Origin: Methylocystis rosea SV97
GTDB lineage: Bacteria; Pseudomonadota; Alphaproteobacteria; Rhizobiales; Beijerinckiaceae
Assembly (NCBI RefSeq): GCF_000372845.1
Contig: NZ_KB889964.1
Span: 186,001 to 250,000 of the forward strand
Reading direction: 5' to 3'
DNA: 64,000 bases
Shown: positions 26,577 through 35,699 of the stretch, in pieces
How positions within the stretch are numbered: the stretch's first letter is position 1
Layout of the letters: each line of letters begins with the position of its first letter
Translations under genes and position numbers: made by a program
Notes under the pieces: model-generated
The model's input: the letters and a program-made list of their open reading frames with translations, nothing else
What the model was told of the DNA's origin: nothing
Database searches by the model: none

Positions 26577-27851
26577 TTGACCAAGAAGAAAGACCTCTAT
26601 GAGATGGGCGAGATTCCGCCGCTCGGGCATGTGCCGAAGAACATGTACGCCTGGGCGATCCGCAAGGAGCGGCATGGGCCGCCGGAGACCGCCATGCAGC
26701 TCGAGGTCTTGCCGACCTGGGAACTCGACAGCCACGACGTGCTGGTGCTCGTGATGGCGGCCGGCGTCAATTACGACGGCGTCTGGGCGTCGCTGGGCGA
26801 GCCGGTGTCGACGCTCGACGTTCACAAGAATCCGTATCACGTCGCCGGCTCCGACGCCTCGGGCATCGTCTGGGCGGTCGGCTCCAAGGTGAAGCGCTGG
26901 AAGGTCGGCGACGAGGTCATCATCCACTGCAACCAGGATGATGGGGACGACGAGGAGTGCAACGGCGGCGATCCGATGTTCTCGCCCTCGCAGCGCATCT
27001 GGGGCTATGAGACGCCGGACGGCTCCTTCGCCCAGTTCTGCCGCGTCCAGGACCGCCAGCTCATGGAGCGCCCGAAGCACCTCACCTGGGAGGAGGCGGC
27101 CTGCTACACCTTAACGCTCGCCACCGCCTATCGCATGCTCTTTGGCCACGCGCCGCACCAGTTGAAGCCGGGCGACAATGTGCTGGTGTGGGGCGCCTCC
27201 GGCGGCCTTGGGGTGTTCGCCGTCCAGCTCTGCGCCGCCTCGGGCGCCAACCCCATCGGCGTCATCTCGGATGAGAGCAAGCGCGACTACGTGATGTCGC
27301 TTGGCGTCAAGGGCGTCATCAATCGCAAGGACTTCAAATGCTGGGGCCAGTTGCCGAAGGTCAACACGCCCGAGTTCAATGAATGGACCAAGAACGCCCG
27401 CGCCTTCGGCAAGGCGATCTGGGACATCACCGGCAAGAAGGACGTCGACATCGTCTTTGAACATCCGGGCGAACAGACGTTCCCGGTCTCCTGCCTCGTG
27501 GTGAAGCGCGGCGGCATGGTGGTGTTCTGCGCCGGCACGACCGGCTTCAACCTCACCTTCGACGCCCGCTATGTCTGGATGCGGCAGAAGCGCATTCAGG
27601 GTTCGCATTTCGCGCATCTGAAGCAGGCGTCGGCCGCCAATCGCTTCGTCCTGGACCGCCGCATCGACCCCTGCATGTCGGAAGTCTTTTCCTGGGAGAA
27701 GATTCCCCTCGCCCACACCAAGATGTGGAAGAACGAACATGCGCCCGGCAACATGGCGGCGCTCGTTATGGCGCCAAAGCCCGGGCTCAAGACATTCAGC
27801 GAGGCGATCGCCGCGGCGCGCGAAGGCGCACGCGTCTCCGAATCGGCGTGA
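26577..27851 (+). CDS. ccr: Crotonyl-CoA carboxylase/reductase
   Basis: Reductively carboxylates crotonyl-CoA to ethylmalonyl-CoA with NADPH and CO2, the key step of the ethylmalonyl-CoA pathway that regenerates glyoxylate in serine-cycle bacteria lacking isocitrate lyase. A TTG start at 26577 follows AAGGAGACGGAAA and gives 424 residues (TKKKDLYEMGEIPPLGHVPK), the expected length and N-terminus. It is a medium-chain dehydrogenase-type fold with the Rossmann motif VWGASGGLGVFAVQ and family-specific stretches CNQDDGDDEECNGGDPMFSP and VFEHPGEQTFPVS. It is followed by cysD in the same direction. Codon use is extremely GC-biased and regular, in contrast with the decayed neighbours, suggesting it is expressed and under selection. 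Confidence 0.96.
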   Translation: MTKKKDLYEMGEIPPLGHVPKNMYAWAIRKERHGPPETAMQLEVLPTWELDSHDVLVLVMAAGVNYDGVWASLGEPVSTLDVHKNPYHVAGSDASGIVWAVGSKVKRWKVGDEVIIHCNQDDGDDEECNGGDPMFSPSQRIWGYETPDGSFAQFCRVQDRQLMERPKHLTWEEAACYTLTLATAYRMLFGHAPHQLKPGDNVLVWGASGGLGVFAVQLCAASGANPIGVISDESKRDYVMSLGVKGVINRKDFKCWGQLPKVNTPEFNEWTKNARAFGKAIWDITGKKDVDIVFEHPGEQTFPVSCLVVKRGGMVVFCAGTTGFNLTFDARYVWMRQKRIQGSHFAHLKQASAANRFVLDRRIDPCMSEVFSWEKIPLAHTKMWKNEHAPGNMAALVMAPKPGLKTFSEAIAAAREGARVSESA

Positions 27852-27943
27852 TTGGCGAGTACTGGCGACCGGCGCCGGGTCGGCCGATCGCTCGGCGGTC
27901 GACCGCAAAGGGCTCCGCTGTGGGTGAGAGGAAAGGCGTCGTT

Positions 27944-28849
27944 TTGAAGGGCCAAATTTCTCATCTTTCCCGGCTCGAGGCGGAGTCCATCCATATTCTT
28001 CGTGAAGCCGTAGCCGAAGCCGAACGACCGGTGATGCTGTTTTCAGCGGGTAAGGATTCAACCGTGCTCGCGCATCTCGCGCTCCGCGCCTTTTATCCAG
28101 CCAAGCCGCCATTCCCGCTGCTGCATATCGACTCGACCTGGGAGTTCCGAGCCCTCATCGACTTTCGCGATTCATTCGCGCTAACGCATGGCTTCACGCT
28201 GATTGCCCATGCGAACGAAGACGGGCGCGCCGCCGGCATAAACCCGTTTGATTATGGCGACCGATATACGCTGCTCATGCGCACCGAGCCGCTGAAAGCG
28301 GCGCTTGATCACGGAAAATACGATGTGATTTTCGGCGGCGCGCGGCGCGACGAAGAGCGGTCGCGGGCAAAGGAACGGATCGTTTCAGTGCGCAGCGACA
28401 AGCACGTCTGGGATCCGCGTCAGCAGCGGCCCGAGTTCTGGCGTCAGTTCAATCTGCGCCTCGGCAAAGGGCAATCGGCCCGGGTGTTTCCGCTGTCAAA
28501 CTGGACCGAGGCGGATTTGTGGGATTACGTGCTGATGCACAAGATCGAACTGGCGCCGCTCTATTTCGCGTCGCCGCGGCCAGTCGTCGAGAGAAAGGGT
28601 TCGTTCGTCGTCGTCGACGACGAAAGCAGGATGCGATTCCAGCCCGGCGAGCAGGTCGTGATGAAGACAGTCCGCTTTCGGACGCTCGGTTGCTGGCCGG
28701 TCACCGGCGCGATCGTGTCCGAAGCGGCCGATATCGAAACCGTCGTCGAGGAAACATTGCGTTCGAAATGCTCTGAGCGGCAGGGGCGCATCAGCGACGG
28801 CGAGGACGGCGGTTCGCTCGAGCAAAAGAAGCGTGAAGGCTATTTCTAG
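27944..28849 (+). CDS. cysD: CysD, sulfate adenylyltransferase subunit 2 (without adjacent cysN)
   Basis: ATP-sulfurylase small subunit of the PP-loop (adenine nucleotide alpha hydrolase) family: LFSAGKDSTVLAHLALRAFY contains the SxGKDS loop, and IFGGARRDEERSRAKER and PLSNWTEADLWDYV are CysD signatures. A TTG start at 27944 follows GAGAGGAAAGG and gives 301 residues, the normal length; GTG 27920 is the alternative. CysD needs the GTPase CysN, but the next gene is a bioA relic and no cysN lies anywhere in the window. Either cysN is elsewhere or the operon was cut. It sits 92 bp after ccr. Confidence 0.92.
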   Translation: MKGQISHLSRLEAESIHILREAVAEAERPVMLFSAGKDSTVLAHLALRAFYPAKPPFPLLHIDSTWEFRALIDFRDSFALTHGFTLIAHANEDGRAAGINPFDYGDRYTLLMRTEPLKAALDHGKYDVIFGGARRDEERSRAKERIVSVRSDKHVWDPRQQRPEFWRQFNLRLGKGQSARVFPLSNWTEADLWDYVLMHKIELAPLYFASPRPVVERKGSFVVVDDESRMRFQPGEQVVMKTVRFRTLGCWPVTGAIVSEAADIETVVEETLRSKCSERQGRISDGEDGGSLEQKKREGYF

Positions 28850-28932
28850 CACCACCGCTAATTGGTGAAGGCTAAAATGTCATGAGCTGGAGACCGCGCG
28901 CCATTTATGGAAGTAAATCCTAGAGAAATTGC

Positions 28933-30160
28933 ATGATCTGCTCCAACGACGGGCACTCGTATAGTGAGGAGGATGGGGGAGGTGTCGATGGCGCCAATAT
29001 TTGGTTGCCTTACACCCAAATGAAAGCCGAGCCGCGGCCTTTGCTCGCTGACGCAACACGCGGCGCACGCATTCGACTTGCAGGCGGACGCGAGTTAATC
29101 GGCGGCGTAGGTTCCTGGTGGACGGCATGTCATGGCTACAATCATCCGCACATTCTGGCTGCTATGTGCACGCAGATGGAGCGTATGCCACATATCATGT
29201 TTGGAGGAATAACCCACGAACCGGCACTGCGTCTCGCCAAACGGATCGCCGCGATTTCTCCCGGCGATCTTACCCGGGTGTTTTTCGTCGATTCAGGTTC
29301 GGTCGCGGTAGAAGTTGCGCTCAAGATGGCTGTGCAGTACTGGTTGAACAAGGGAGAAACGGGGCGCACAAAATTTGTCCACTTTCGCCATGGCTACCAT
29401 GGGGACACAACTGCGTGCATGGCGATCTGCGATCCGGACGAGGGCATGCACAGCCACTTCGGGAATTACCTTCCAAAGAATTTTTTGGCCGATCTCCCCC
29501 GCGACAAGGAGACACAGACAGCCCTAGATGATTTGCTGAGACGTGAGCGAGATCGTATCGCTGCTGTTATCATCGAGCCCATTGTGCAGGGCGCGGGAGG
29601 CATGAAATTTCATGATGCGGCGACCTTGCGGAGTGTGCGAGATCTTTGCACAAAACATGACATCATTATGATCGCCGACGAGATTTTCACCGGTGTATCG
29701 GGAAAGGGCTGACTGGAGGCACAATTACGTTGGCGGCCACGCTCGCTCGTGTTCATGTTTTCGAGGCGTTCTGGTCCGACGATCACCAGAAAGCCCTCAT
29801 GCATGGCCCGACCTATATGGCAAATCCCCTCGCTTGCAGCGCCGCGAACGCATCTCTGGATCTATTCGAGAGCGAGCCCAGGTTGGAGCAGGCGCAGCGA
29901 GTAGAGTTCGCGCTGAAGCGCGACCTTGAACCCTGCCGTGATCTACCAAGAGTCATCGATGTACGAGTGCTAGGACGATTGGTGTCGTGCAATTCAATAG
30001 CCCGTTGGATCACGCAAGGGTCCGAACCAGTCTGCTCGCGCAGGGCGTATGGATTCGCACGTTGACGGACTGCATCTACCTCACTCCCGCGCTGAACATT
30101 CAGGATGCAGAACTGCGGGCATTGACGGATGCAGTCGTGGCGACTGCCAAAGCTTTATAA
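28933..30160 (+). pseudogene. bioA: Adenosylmethionine-8-amino-7-oxononanoate aminotransferase, deleted and frameshifted
   Basis: The first frame reads IWLPYTQMKAEPRPLLADAT, HGYHGDTTACMAICDPDEGM and IIMIADEIFTGVSGKG then TGA at 29710-29712. The next block is in another frame (LTGGTITLAATLARVHVFEA, MHGPTYMANPLACSAANASL), and a third frame gives GVVQFNSPLDHARVRTSLLA and IYLTPALNIQDAELRALTDA to TAA 30158-30160. Between the first two blocks roughly 20 residues are missing, including the Ser-Lys-Ala that carries the PLP lysine. The gene cannot make active enzyme. A second one-base lesion lies near 29970. Confidence 0.88.
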
Positions 30161-30389
30161 GTGGCGATCCTGCATTGAGGTCAGCGCGGGGCTTCCCACC
30201 GGTAATCTCGCCAAGGTGATGGCGAATATGGCGGCCGTCGAGATCGACCCGGCGCGCCCGCAGCGGACTGATCGAAGCCGTTGTCGCACAACTCAAGCGC
30301 CTGCTTGGGAAGCCGCCGTCCGGTGACGTTTCTAAAGCGTAAAGCGTCCCGCCTTGACTCGAAAACGGTCGGACTCCGCGCCACGCGCC
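30161..30389. other. Short region with a possible gene tail
   Basis: A plus-strand frame ending at about 30340 (LIEAVVAQLKRLLGKPPSGD) resembles a real C-terminus but has no start or upstream body; it may be debris. Nothing else seen. Confidence 0.25.
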
Positions 30390-30653
30390 TCACCAGCCCC
30401 AGTGATGGCCGCCATGTCCCCGCGGGCTGAAGTGATCGTGGCTATGGCCCCAGCGCCGGCCGCGATCTGCGCCCCAATGTCCGCGGTCATTATCGATCCA
30501 GACGCCATTGTGGCGATGGTTCTTGATTCCATGAGCGCCGGAATGAGCGCGCGGATTTCCGAACTCAAAGCGGTCGCGCGCCATCGCGGGTTCAAGCGGA
30601 AGGAAGAGGCCGGCAAGCGCGACCACCGCCGCCGACATTTCTCTAATTCTCAT
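30390..30653 (-). CDS. Small secreted His/Gly-rich protein (87 aa)
   Basis: A signal peptide (MSAAVVALAGLFLPLEPAMA) precedes a mature region dense in His, Gly, Asp and Arg (GAHGIKNHRHNGVWIDND; WGHSHDHFSPRGHGGHHWGW). Such composition suggests metal binding (Ni, Cu or Zn) in the periplasm. The ribosome-binding site GGAGCCCCGA-like stretch lies just upstream. It is monocistronic between the bioA relic and a hypothetical gene. Its homology is unknown. Confidence 0.55.
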   Translation of the reverse strand: MRIREMSAAVVALAGLFLPLEPAMARDRFEFGNPRAHSGAHGIKNHRHNGVWIDNDRGHWGADRGRRWGHSHDHFSPRGHGGHHWGW

Positions 30654-30765
30654 TCGGGGCTCCTATTCGATCGCGCCTAGAACTCTGGCGCTAGATCCCG
30701 CTCCGCTTAGGCGGGGACTCGCCTGACCGCAGAAAACGCGATCAATTCATAAAGTTTAATTCAGA

Positions 30766-31455
30766 TCAGTCGTCAACTTCGCTGCTGGCCTCTGCGTGCT
30801 CGAATTCGTCCACACGCCGTATGGATCCAGTCGTTCTGTTCCATGTGAGGGGCTCGCCAATTATTTCTGCAAACAATGTTCGTAGCCGCTCGGTCTGAAG
30901 ACAAATATGCGCCAACCCATCGGCCGCATCGAAGACTGGAGCGAACTGCGGAGTAGTATGATGTTGGTGAAGTGCCTGATGTTCAACCAAGGCTAACACC
31001 AACGATTCACGTAAAGCTCCGAGATCCGCTGAGGTGCTTCCATGTACAGCATCTAGCCAACACAATAGCCATATCCCACTCGAGCCGAAGGACTCGCGGA
31101 TCCGGAATGCACGATGGCCATATGCCGAGGTGCGACCCAAAAGCTCGGGGGGTGAATCGACCACCAACGGGTCGACCCATATTCCGACAAACTCCGGATG
31201 GTGCTCCTCATGACTTGTTGGGAATCGCGCGCGAAACGCTAGAAACTCTCCGGCTTCCCAGCAAGCGCGGGGAATGTCACTACCAGATCGAACCAAGAGC
31301 AGAAGGCACTTATCGAAGTGTAACATCGGCGCAGTGTCCTCTTCATTCAACTCTAAGGTCCTCTCGGACGCTCCGTGTAGCGCCCGAGAAGCGCCCGTCG
31401 ATTGCATGGGCATCCTTATCTCGATGCCACCGTCCAGAGCGCCGCTGTCGTCGAT
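30766..31455 (-). CDS. Hypothetical protein, likely 5'-truncated at a junction with fhcD
   Basis: The open frame runs from about 31455 (YALYAIDDSGALDGGIEIRM) to 30766. If it starts at ATG 31413 it is 215 residues. Soluble, Trp/His/Asp-rich (ACWEAGEFLAFRARFPTSHE; FGSSGIWLLCWLDAVHGSTS; LTWNRTTGSIRRVDEFEHAE), without membrane segments. Coding continues upstream of the ATG until it meets the fhcD fragment, so the original N-terminus was probably removed by the same event that truncated fhcD. I recognise no family. Confidence 0.45.
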   Translation of the reverse strand: MDDSGALDGGIEIRMPMQSTGASRALHGASERTLELNEEDTAPMLHFDKCLLLLVRSGSDIPRACWEAGEFLAFRARFPTSHEEHHPEFVGIWVDPLVVDSPPELLGRTSAYGHRAFRIRESFGSSGIWLLCWLDAVHGSTSADLGALRESLVLALVEHQALHQHHTTPQFAPVFDAADGLAHICLQTERLRTLFAEIIGEPLTWNRTTGSIRRVDEFEHAEASSEVDD

Positions 31456-31480
31456 AGCATAAAGCGCATACCCCTCCGCT

Positions 31481-31543
31481 CATGGGGAAGGCTTCGGCGA
31501 AATTGTCGTCAATCGTCACGCCGTTGCGAATTATATCCGGCAT
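31481..31543 (-). pseudogene. fhcD: N-terminal stub of formylmethanofuran-tetrahydromethanopterin formyltransferase
   Basis: ATG 31543 overlaps the fhcA stop, the usual arrangement. The first 21 residues (DIIRNGVTIDDNFAEAFPM) match the start of FhcD/Ftr proteins (NGVxIDDTYAEAFxM). After that the frame becomes unrelated Arg-rich sequence and stops at 31343. Formyl transfer to H4MPT therefore cannot be encoded here. Confidence 0.75.
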
Positions 31544-33168
31544 GGAACCTCCGCAAAGGCGTCCTTGTGCGGCAGCGCCGCGTCGGGCACGTCGAAAATA
31601 CTGCGCGGCAGGCCGTAAAGCTCGTCGTAATAGGAATCGAGACGCTTCGTGATCTGCCCATCGTAGCGCGGGCGAATATGCAGCGTCTTGCCGCGCGTGT
31701 AATGCGAGACTTGGCCATCGCGCACGACGAGAGCGCCATCCTTGAACACGAGGGCCGCGCGCCGGAACATGCCGGCGACGTCGCGTCCGGGTTTATAAAC
31801 GGCGATGTCGGCGACGGCGCCTGGACTGAGCCGGCCGCGATCGACAAAGCCAAAGAGCTTCGCGGCGCCGGAGCGGCTCATCTGCGCGATTTCGTAAAGC
31901 GTGTATTCGCGCGAAATCGACGGCAGCGTGGTGTGCTCCAGCACCTCAGCCGGAAGGCGCGCAAGATGCTGCGCGCGAAGATCAGCGCTCATCAGCAGCG
32001 CGAAGAGTTCCGGATAGGTCGTGAAGGGACCGCCGTTCGGATGGTCGGTGGTGAAGAACACCTGCTCGGGATTTTCAATGAGCAGGAAGAGCTCGAGGCC
32101 CGCCGCCCATTGGATGGCGTTGTAGTAATTTGAAACCTTATAGACGTAGGGCACGATGCCGCCGCCATTGGCGTCGCCGTCGAAGATCGCGCCCTTCTTC
32201 GGGATCGCGCCGGGCAGGCTGTTAAACTGTTTCAGAACGTCGGACGAAATCGTCACCGTGTCCGAGAACATCACCTGGCCGACGTCGACGGAAACATTTG
32301 GATTCGCGTTGATCTTCTCGGCGAAGAGCGCGCCGGCCGACGAGAAGCCGTTCTTGCCTTCCTTGCCATAGGCGTAGAACTGCACATGCGCGAGATGCAG
32401 CGGCAGCCCCTGCGCCGCGTCGATCGTCGCGAGCGCCGTGTCGATATTGCCGGCAAGGCCGAGATTGTTCATGTGCAGATGCAGCGGATGGGCGATGCCC
32501 ACCGCCTGAGTCGACTTCTGCAGCGCCTGGAAAATCTGGCGCGACGTCAGCCCGTAAAACGGCACCACATCGTCCAGCCCAAAGGCGCGCATGTTCTCCT
32601 TGAAGGCTTCGACGCCGCCGGGGTTGATGCACTTGAGGCCGAGCGAACGGGTGTTCTCGACGGTCTGCGCGACATAATCGTTGATCGCGCCGTCCGTCTC
32701 GCCGTCGCGCAACATGCCGAGCAGAAAGTCGTCATTGCCGAGCACGGTGAGCGCGCCCTTGTCGATGATCGGCACGTCGTTGAATTCGAGATGGGTCTGC
32801 AGCGCGTGATGCGGCGCCATCGCCGGCTCGACGACCGTGGTGAAGCCCATCTGGGCGTAGAGACGGCCGGTCTCGTAGCTCGACCATTTGGCAGTCGACA
32901 GCGGCGTGTCGGCGAGCCGCGCGCGAATCGCGCGATGCAGCTCCGGCAGCAGCAGTCGCGCCGTGTTCACATTGCCGCCGGCGATGTGCGAATGGATATC
33001 GATCGCGCCGGCCATGACGATATGGCCGGAGACGTCGATCTCCTTGTCGGCGCTGCGCCCGTCGGGCCGCTCGACGATGCGGCCGTCCTCGAACCACACG
33101 TCGCCGATCGCGTCCTGGCCGGTCGCCGGATCGACGATATGGCCGCCGCGCAAAACTGTCAGCGCCAT
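31531..33168 (-). CDS. fhcA: FhcA, formyltransferase/hydrolase complex subunit A
   Basis: Amidohydrolase-fold subunit of the bacterial formyltransferase/hydrolase complex, which hydrolyses formyl-methanofuran (methylofuran) to formate in H4MPT-linked formaldehyde oxidation. The 545-residue protein is full length: LRGGHIVDPATGQDAIGDVW at the start, the metal-site motif AGAIDIHSHIAGGNVNTARL, LHLHMNNLGLAGNIDTAL, FTTDHPNGGPFTTYPELFAL and LSPGAVADIAVYKPGRDVAG. It overlaps the remnant of fhcB (upstream) by 10 bp and the stub of fhcD (downstream) by 13 bp, so it was excised from a normal fhcBAD(C) operon. Partners FhcB, FhcC and FhcD must come from elsewhere for it to work. Confidence 0.93.
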   Translation of the reverse strand: MALTVLRGGHIVDPATGQDAIGDVWFEDGRIVERPDGRSADKEIDVSGHIVMAGAIDIHSHIAGGNVNTARLLLPELHRAIRARLADTPLSTAKWSSYETGRLYAQMGFTTVVEPAMAPHHALQTHLEFNDVPIIDKGALTVLGNDDFLLGMLRDGETDGAINDYVAQTVENTRSLGLKCINPGGVEAFKENMRAFGLDDVVPFYGLTSRQIFQALQKSTQAVGIAHPLHLHMNNLGLAGNIDTALATIDAAQGLPLHLAHVQFYAYGKEGKNGFSSAGALFAEKINANPNVSVDVGQVMFSDTVTISSDVLKQFNSLPGAIPKKGAIFDGDANGGGIVPYVYKVSNYYNAIQWAAGLELFLLIENPEQVFFTTDHPNGGPFTTYPELFALLMSADLRAQHLARLPAEVLEHTTLPSISREYTLYEIAQMSRSGAAKLFGFVDRGRLSPGAVADIAVYKPGRDVAGMFRRAALVFKDGALVVRDGQVSHYTRGKTLHIRPRYDGQITKRLDSYYDELYGLPRSIFDVPDAALPHKDAFAEVPCRI

Positions 33169-33305
33169 GCGCCCTCCGAAACTTCCGCCATAATGGCGCC
33201 GATCGCCTGCGCCACGCTCGGCGCGTCCGTCGGCGCGCTTGCCCTGCGCAGCGTCATGCCGCCGGTTTCCTGACTCATCAGCACCGCATCATGCGTGACG
33301 CCAGC
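33159..33305 (-). pseudogene. fhcB: C-terminal remnant of formyltransferase/hydrolase subunit B
   Basis: The 48 residues before the stop at 33159 read AGVTHDAVLMSQETGGMTLR and RASAPTDAPSVAQAIGAI, the characteristic FhcB C-terminus (HDAVL...TxRxASAPSxAPS). Upstream of about 33305 the frame no longer looks like FhcB. The remnant overlaps the fhcA start, preserving the original operon junction. Confidence 0.75.
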
Positions 33306-33449
33306 CCGAAGATGTCGCTGCCCGACTCGGAAAAAGAGACAAATTCCCCTCGACGTAACAATTACTCGCCTAATACTAGACGCGCGCAAACCTTGTTTAA
33401 ATTTCTCTTTATCGAATAATCTATTTCATAATGACGAACTCGTTTTTCG

Positions 33450-33491
33450 TTTGTATGGGCGCGCCCCGCCGTCGGGGCGCGCCCATACAAA
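33450..33491. repeat. Perfect 19-bp inverted repeat with 4-nt loop
   Basis: TTTGTATGGGCGCGCCCCG (33450-33468) is followed by CCGT and the exact reverse complement CGGGGCGCGCCCATACAAA (33473-33491). No T tract follows on either strand. See findings. Confidence 0.9.
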
Positions 33492-34160
33492 GGCGCCCGT
33501 CCGGAATTCGCCGAGTTCCTCGTTGAGTGCGGAATCGACTCGCTGTCCGTGACGCCCGACAGTTTCATCGCGATGAAGCGCTGTGGCTTCCGCTGCGGCG
33601 TCGCGCACGACGATTTTTTTGGTTCATAGCGAGCCGTCCACCTTGCGTGCGAGGGCCGCGCGTCTCGCGCAGGATAGAATCTCCGCCGAAGTGATCCTCC
33701 TTCCTTCGCACGACGACCCTTGAGAATGGTTGAAGCGGCGGGCTCGGCGCGATTTTCTCATGTCCTTTTTCAACGCGGCGGCGGTCGAAGCCATGTGGCC
33801 ACATAACCGGAGGCGGGAGCCTCGAGACGCCGGTTGATCGGACTCTGATGCGCGGTTGGCGTAAGACCGCGTATTGGTCTCGGGCCTGGCTCTGCCTCAA
33901 GCCGAGCGTCGATTTTTGCCGGCCGCACAATCACAGCGAGCGTTGCAATACCGCGCCACCGTCTCCGCCAGGCGCAGATGTTCGTGCTCGCGTGCGTGGT
34001 TCCGCCATGCCTTTACGGGCCAAGCCGTCAGGCGACGGCGAAGAGGGCATCATTCGTCGCGATCACCAAACGAAGGCGGAGAGTTCGCGCGTGATCGCAA
34101 CGCAGACAACGTTATTTGGCTTCCCCGTTCGAACGAGCCATATACAAGCCAAAACAGATG
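33492..34160. other. Gap between the hairpin and pccB
   Basis: About 670 bp with only short, Arg-rich frames on both strands; none has a convincing motif or ribosome-binding site. It lies between the fhc fragment and pccB and is probably degraded sequence. Confidence 0.35.
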
Positions 34161-35699
34161 CTATAGCGGGATATTATCATGCTTCTTCCTCGGATTCTCA
34201 AAACCCTTTCCACGGAGCAGGGCGAGTGAGCGAGCGATTCGCTTTCGCGTGTCCCGCGGCGCAACCACGGCATCGACGTAACCTCTTTCTGCCGCCGCAA
34301 AAGGCGACAGAAATTGCTGTTCATACTCGCTGATGCGGCGGGCCATTTTATCTACGTCGCCAATGTCGGCGCGGAAGATGATTTCGACGGCGCCCTTCGC
34401 GCCCATGACGGCGATCTGCGCCGACGGCCAGGCGTAGTTGACGTCGCCGCGAAGATGTTTCGAGGACATGACGGCATAGGCGCCGCCGAACGCCTTGCGC
34501 GTGATGAGGGTCACTTTCGGCACCGTCGCTTCGGCGTATGCGAACAGCAGCTTCGCGCCATGCTTGATCAATCCGCCATATTCCTGGGCGGTGCCGGGCA
34601 GAAAACCCGGCACGTCGACAAAGGTGACGATCGGAATGTTGAAGCAGTCGCAAAAACGCACGAAACGCGCCGCCTTCTTGGAGGCGTCGATGTCGAGCAC
34701 GCCGGCGAGCACGAGGGGCTGATTGGCGACGAAACCGACCGTGCGCCCTTCGATGCGGCCGAAGCCGATCACAATATTGCGGGCGTGCGCTTCTTGAATC
34801 TCGAAGAAGTCAGCCTCGTCGACGACCTTATGGATGAGCTCCTTGATGTCGTATGGCTTATTGGGATTATCCGGAATGATCGTATCGAGCGAATCGTCCA
34901 TGCGGTCCGCCTCGTCGAACGCCGGCCATTCCGGCGGCTCCTCCAGATTTGATGAGGGCAGAAAATCGATCAGCCGGCGCATCTGCAGCAGCGCTTCGAC
35001 GTCGTTGTCGTATGCGCGATCGGCGATCGAGCTTTTGGTCGTATGCACCGAAGCGCCGCCGAGCTCTTCCGCCGTGACGGTCTCGTTCGTCACGGTCTTC
35101 ACGACGTCGGGTCCGGTCACGAACATATAGCTCGTGTCGCGCACCATGAAGATGAAGTCCGTCATCGCCGGCGAGTAAACGTCGCCGCCGGCGCATGGGC
35201 CCATGATCACCGAGATTTGCGGAATGACGCCCGAGGCCAGCACATTGCGCTGGAAGACCTCGCCATAGCCGCCGAGCGCCGCAACGCCTTCCTGGATGCG
35301 TGCGCCGCCCGCGTCAAAGAGGCCGATGATCGGGGCGCGATTTTTCAGCGCCATGTCCTGCAGCTTGGTGATCTTTTGCGCGTGAGTCTCGGAGAGTGAG
35401 CCGCCGAAGACGGTAAAATCCTTGGCGAAGACGAAGACGGCGCGTCCGTTGACCGTCCCCCAACCGGTGACGACGCCGTCGCCCGAGATTTTCTCGCCCT
35501 GATCCATGCCGAAATCGGTGCAGCGATGGGCGACGAACATGTCGAATTCTTCGAACGAGCCGTGATCGAGCAGCAGTTCGATTCTCTCTCGCGCCGTGAG
35601 CTTGCCGCGGGCGTGCTGCGCTTCAATCCGCTTTTGGCCTCCGCCAAGCCGCGCGGACGCGCGCCGCCGTTCGAGCCCCTCTAGAATATGTTTCACCAA
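34161..35699 (-). CDS. pccB: Propionyl-CoA carboxylase beta (carboxyltransferase) subunit
   Basis: Transfers CO2 from biotin to propionyl-CoA, giving methylmalonyl-CoA; in the ethylmalonyl-CoA pathway it connects propionyl-CoA to succinyl-CoA. The 512-residue product is full length with the two crotonase-like halves: [40 protein letters not shown] and [39 protein letters not shown]. These include the oxyanion-hole Gly pairs. The N-terminal [20 protein letters not shown] is typical. The biotin-carrying alpha subunit gene (pccA) is not in the window. It is monocistronic as far as can be seen. Confidence 0.95.
   Translation of the reverse strand: MVKHILEGLERRRASARLGGGQKRIEAQHARGKLTARERIELLLDHGSFEEFDMFVAHRCTDFGMDQGEKISGDGVVTGWGTVNGRAVFVFAKDFTVFGGSLSETHAQKITKLQDMALKNRAPIIGLFDAGGARIQEGVAALGGYGEVFQRNVLASGVIPQISVIMGPCAGGDVYSPAMTDFIFMVRDTSYMFVTGPDVVKTVTNETVTAEELGGASVHTTKSSIADRAYDNDVEALLQMRRLIDFLPSSNLEEPPEWPAFDEADRMDDSLDTIIPDNPNKPYDIKELIHKVVDEADFFEIQEAHARNIVIGFGRIEGRTVGFVANQPLVLAGVLDIDASKKAARFVRFCDCFNIPIVTFVDVPGFLPGTAQEYGGLIKHGAKLLFAYAEATVPKVTLITRKAFGGAYAVMSSKHLRGDVNYAWPSAQIAVMGAKGAVEIIFRADIGDVDKMARRISEYEQQFLSPFAAAERGYVDAVVAPRDTRKRIARSLALLRGKGFENPRKKHDNIPL

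Noticed and set aside
33450-33491. Hairpin as an intrinsic terminator
   Set aside because: No T tract follows the stem on either strand, and the stem is far longer than usual; reported as a structural repeat instead.
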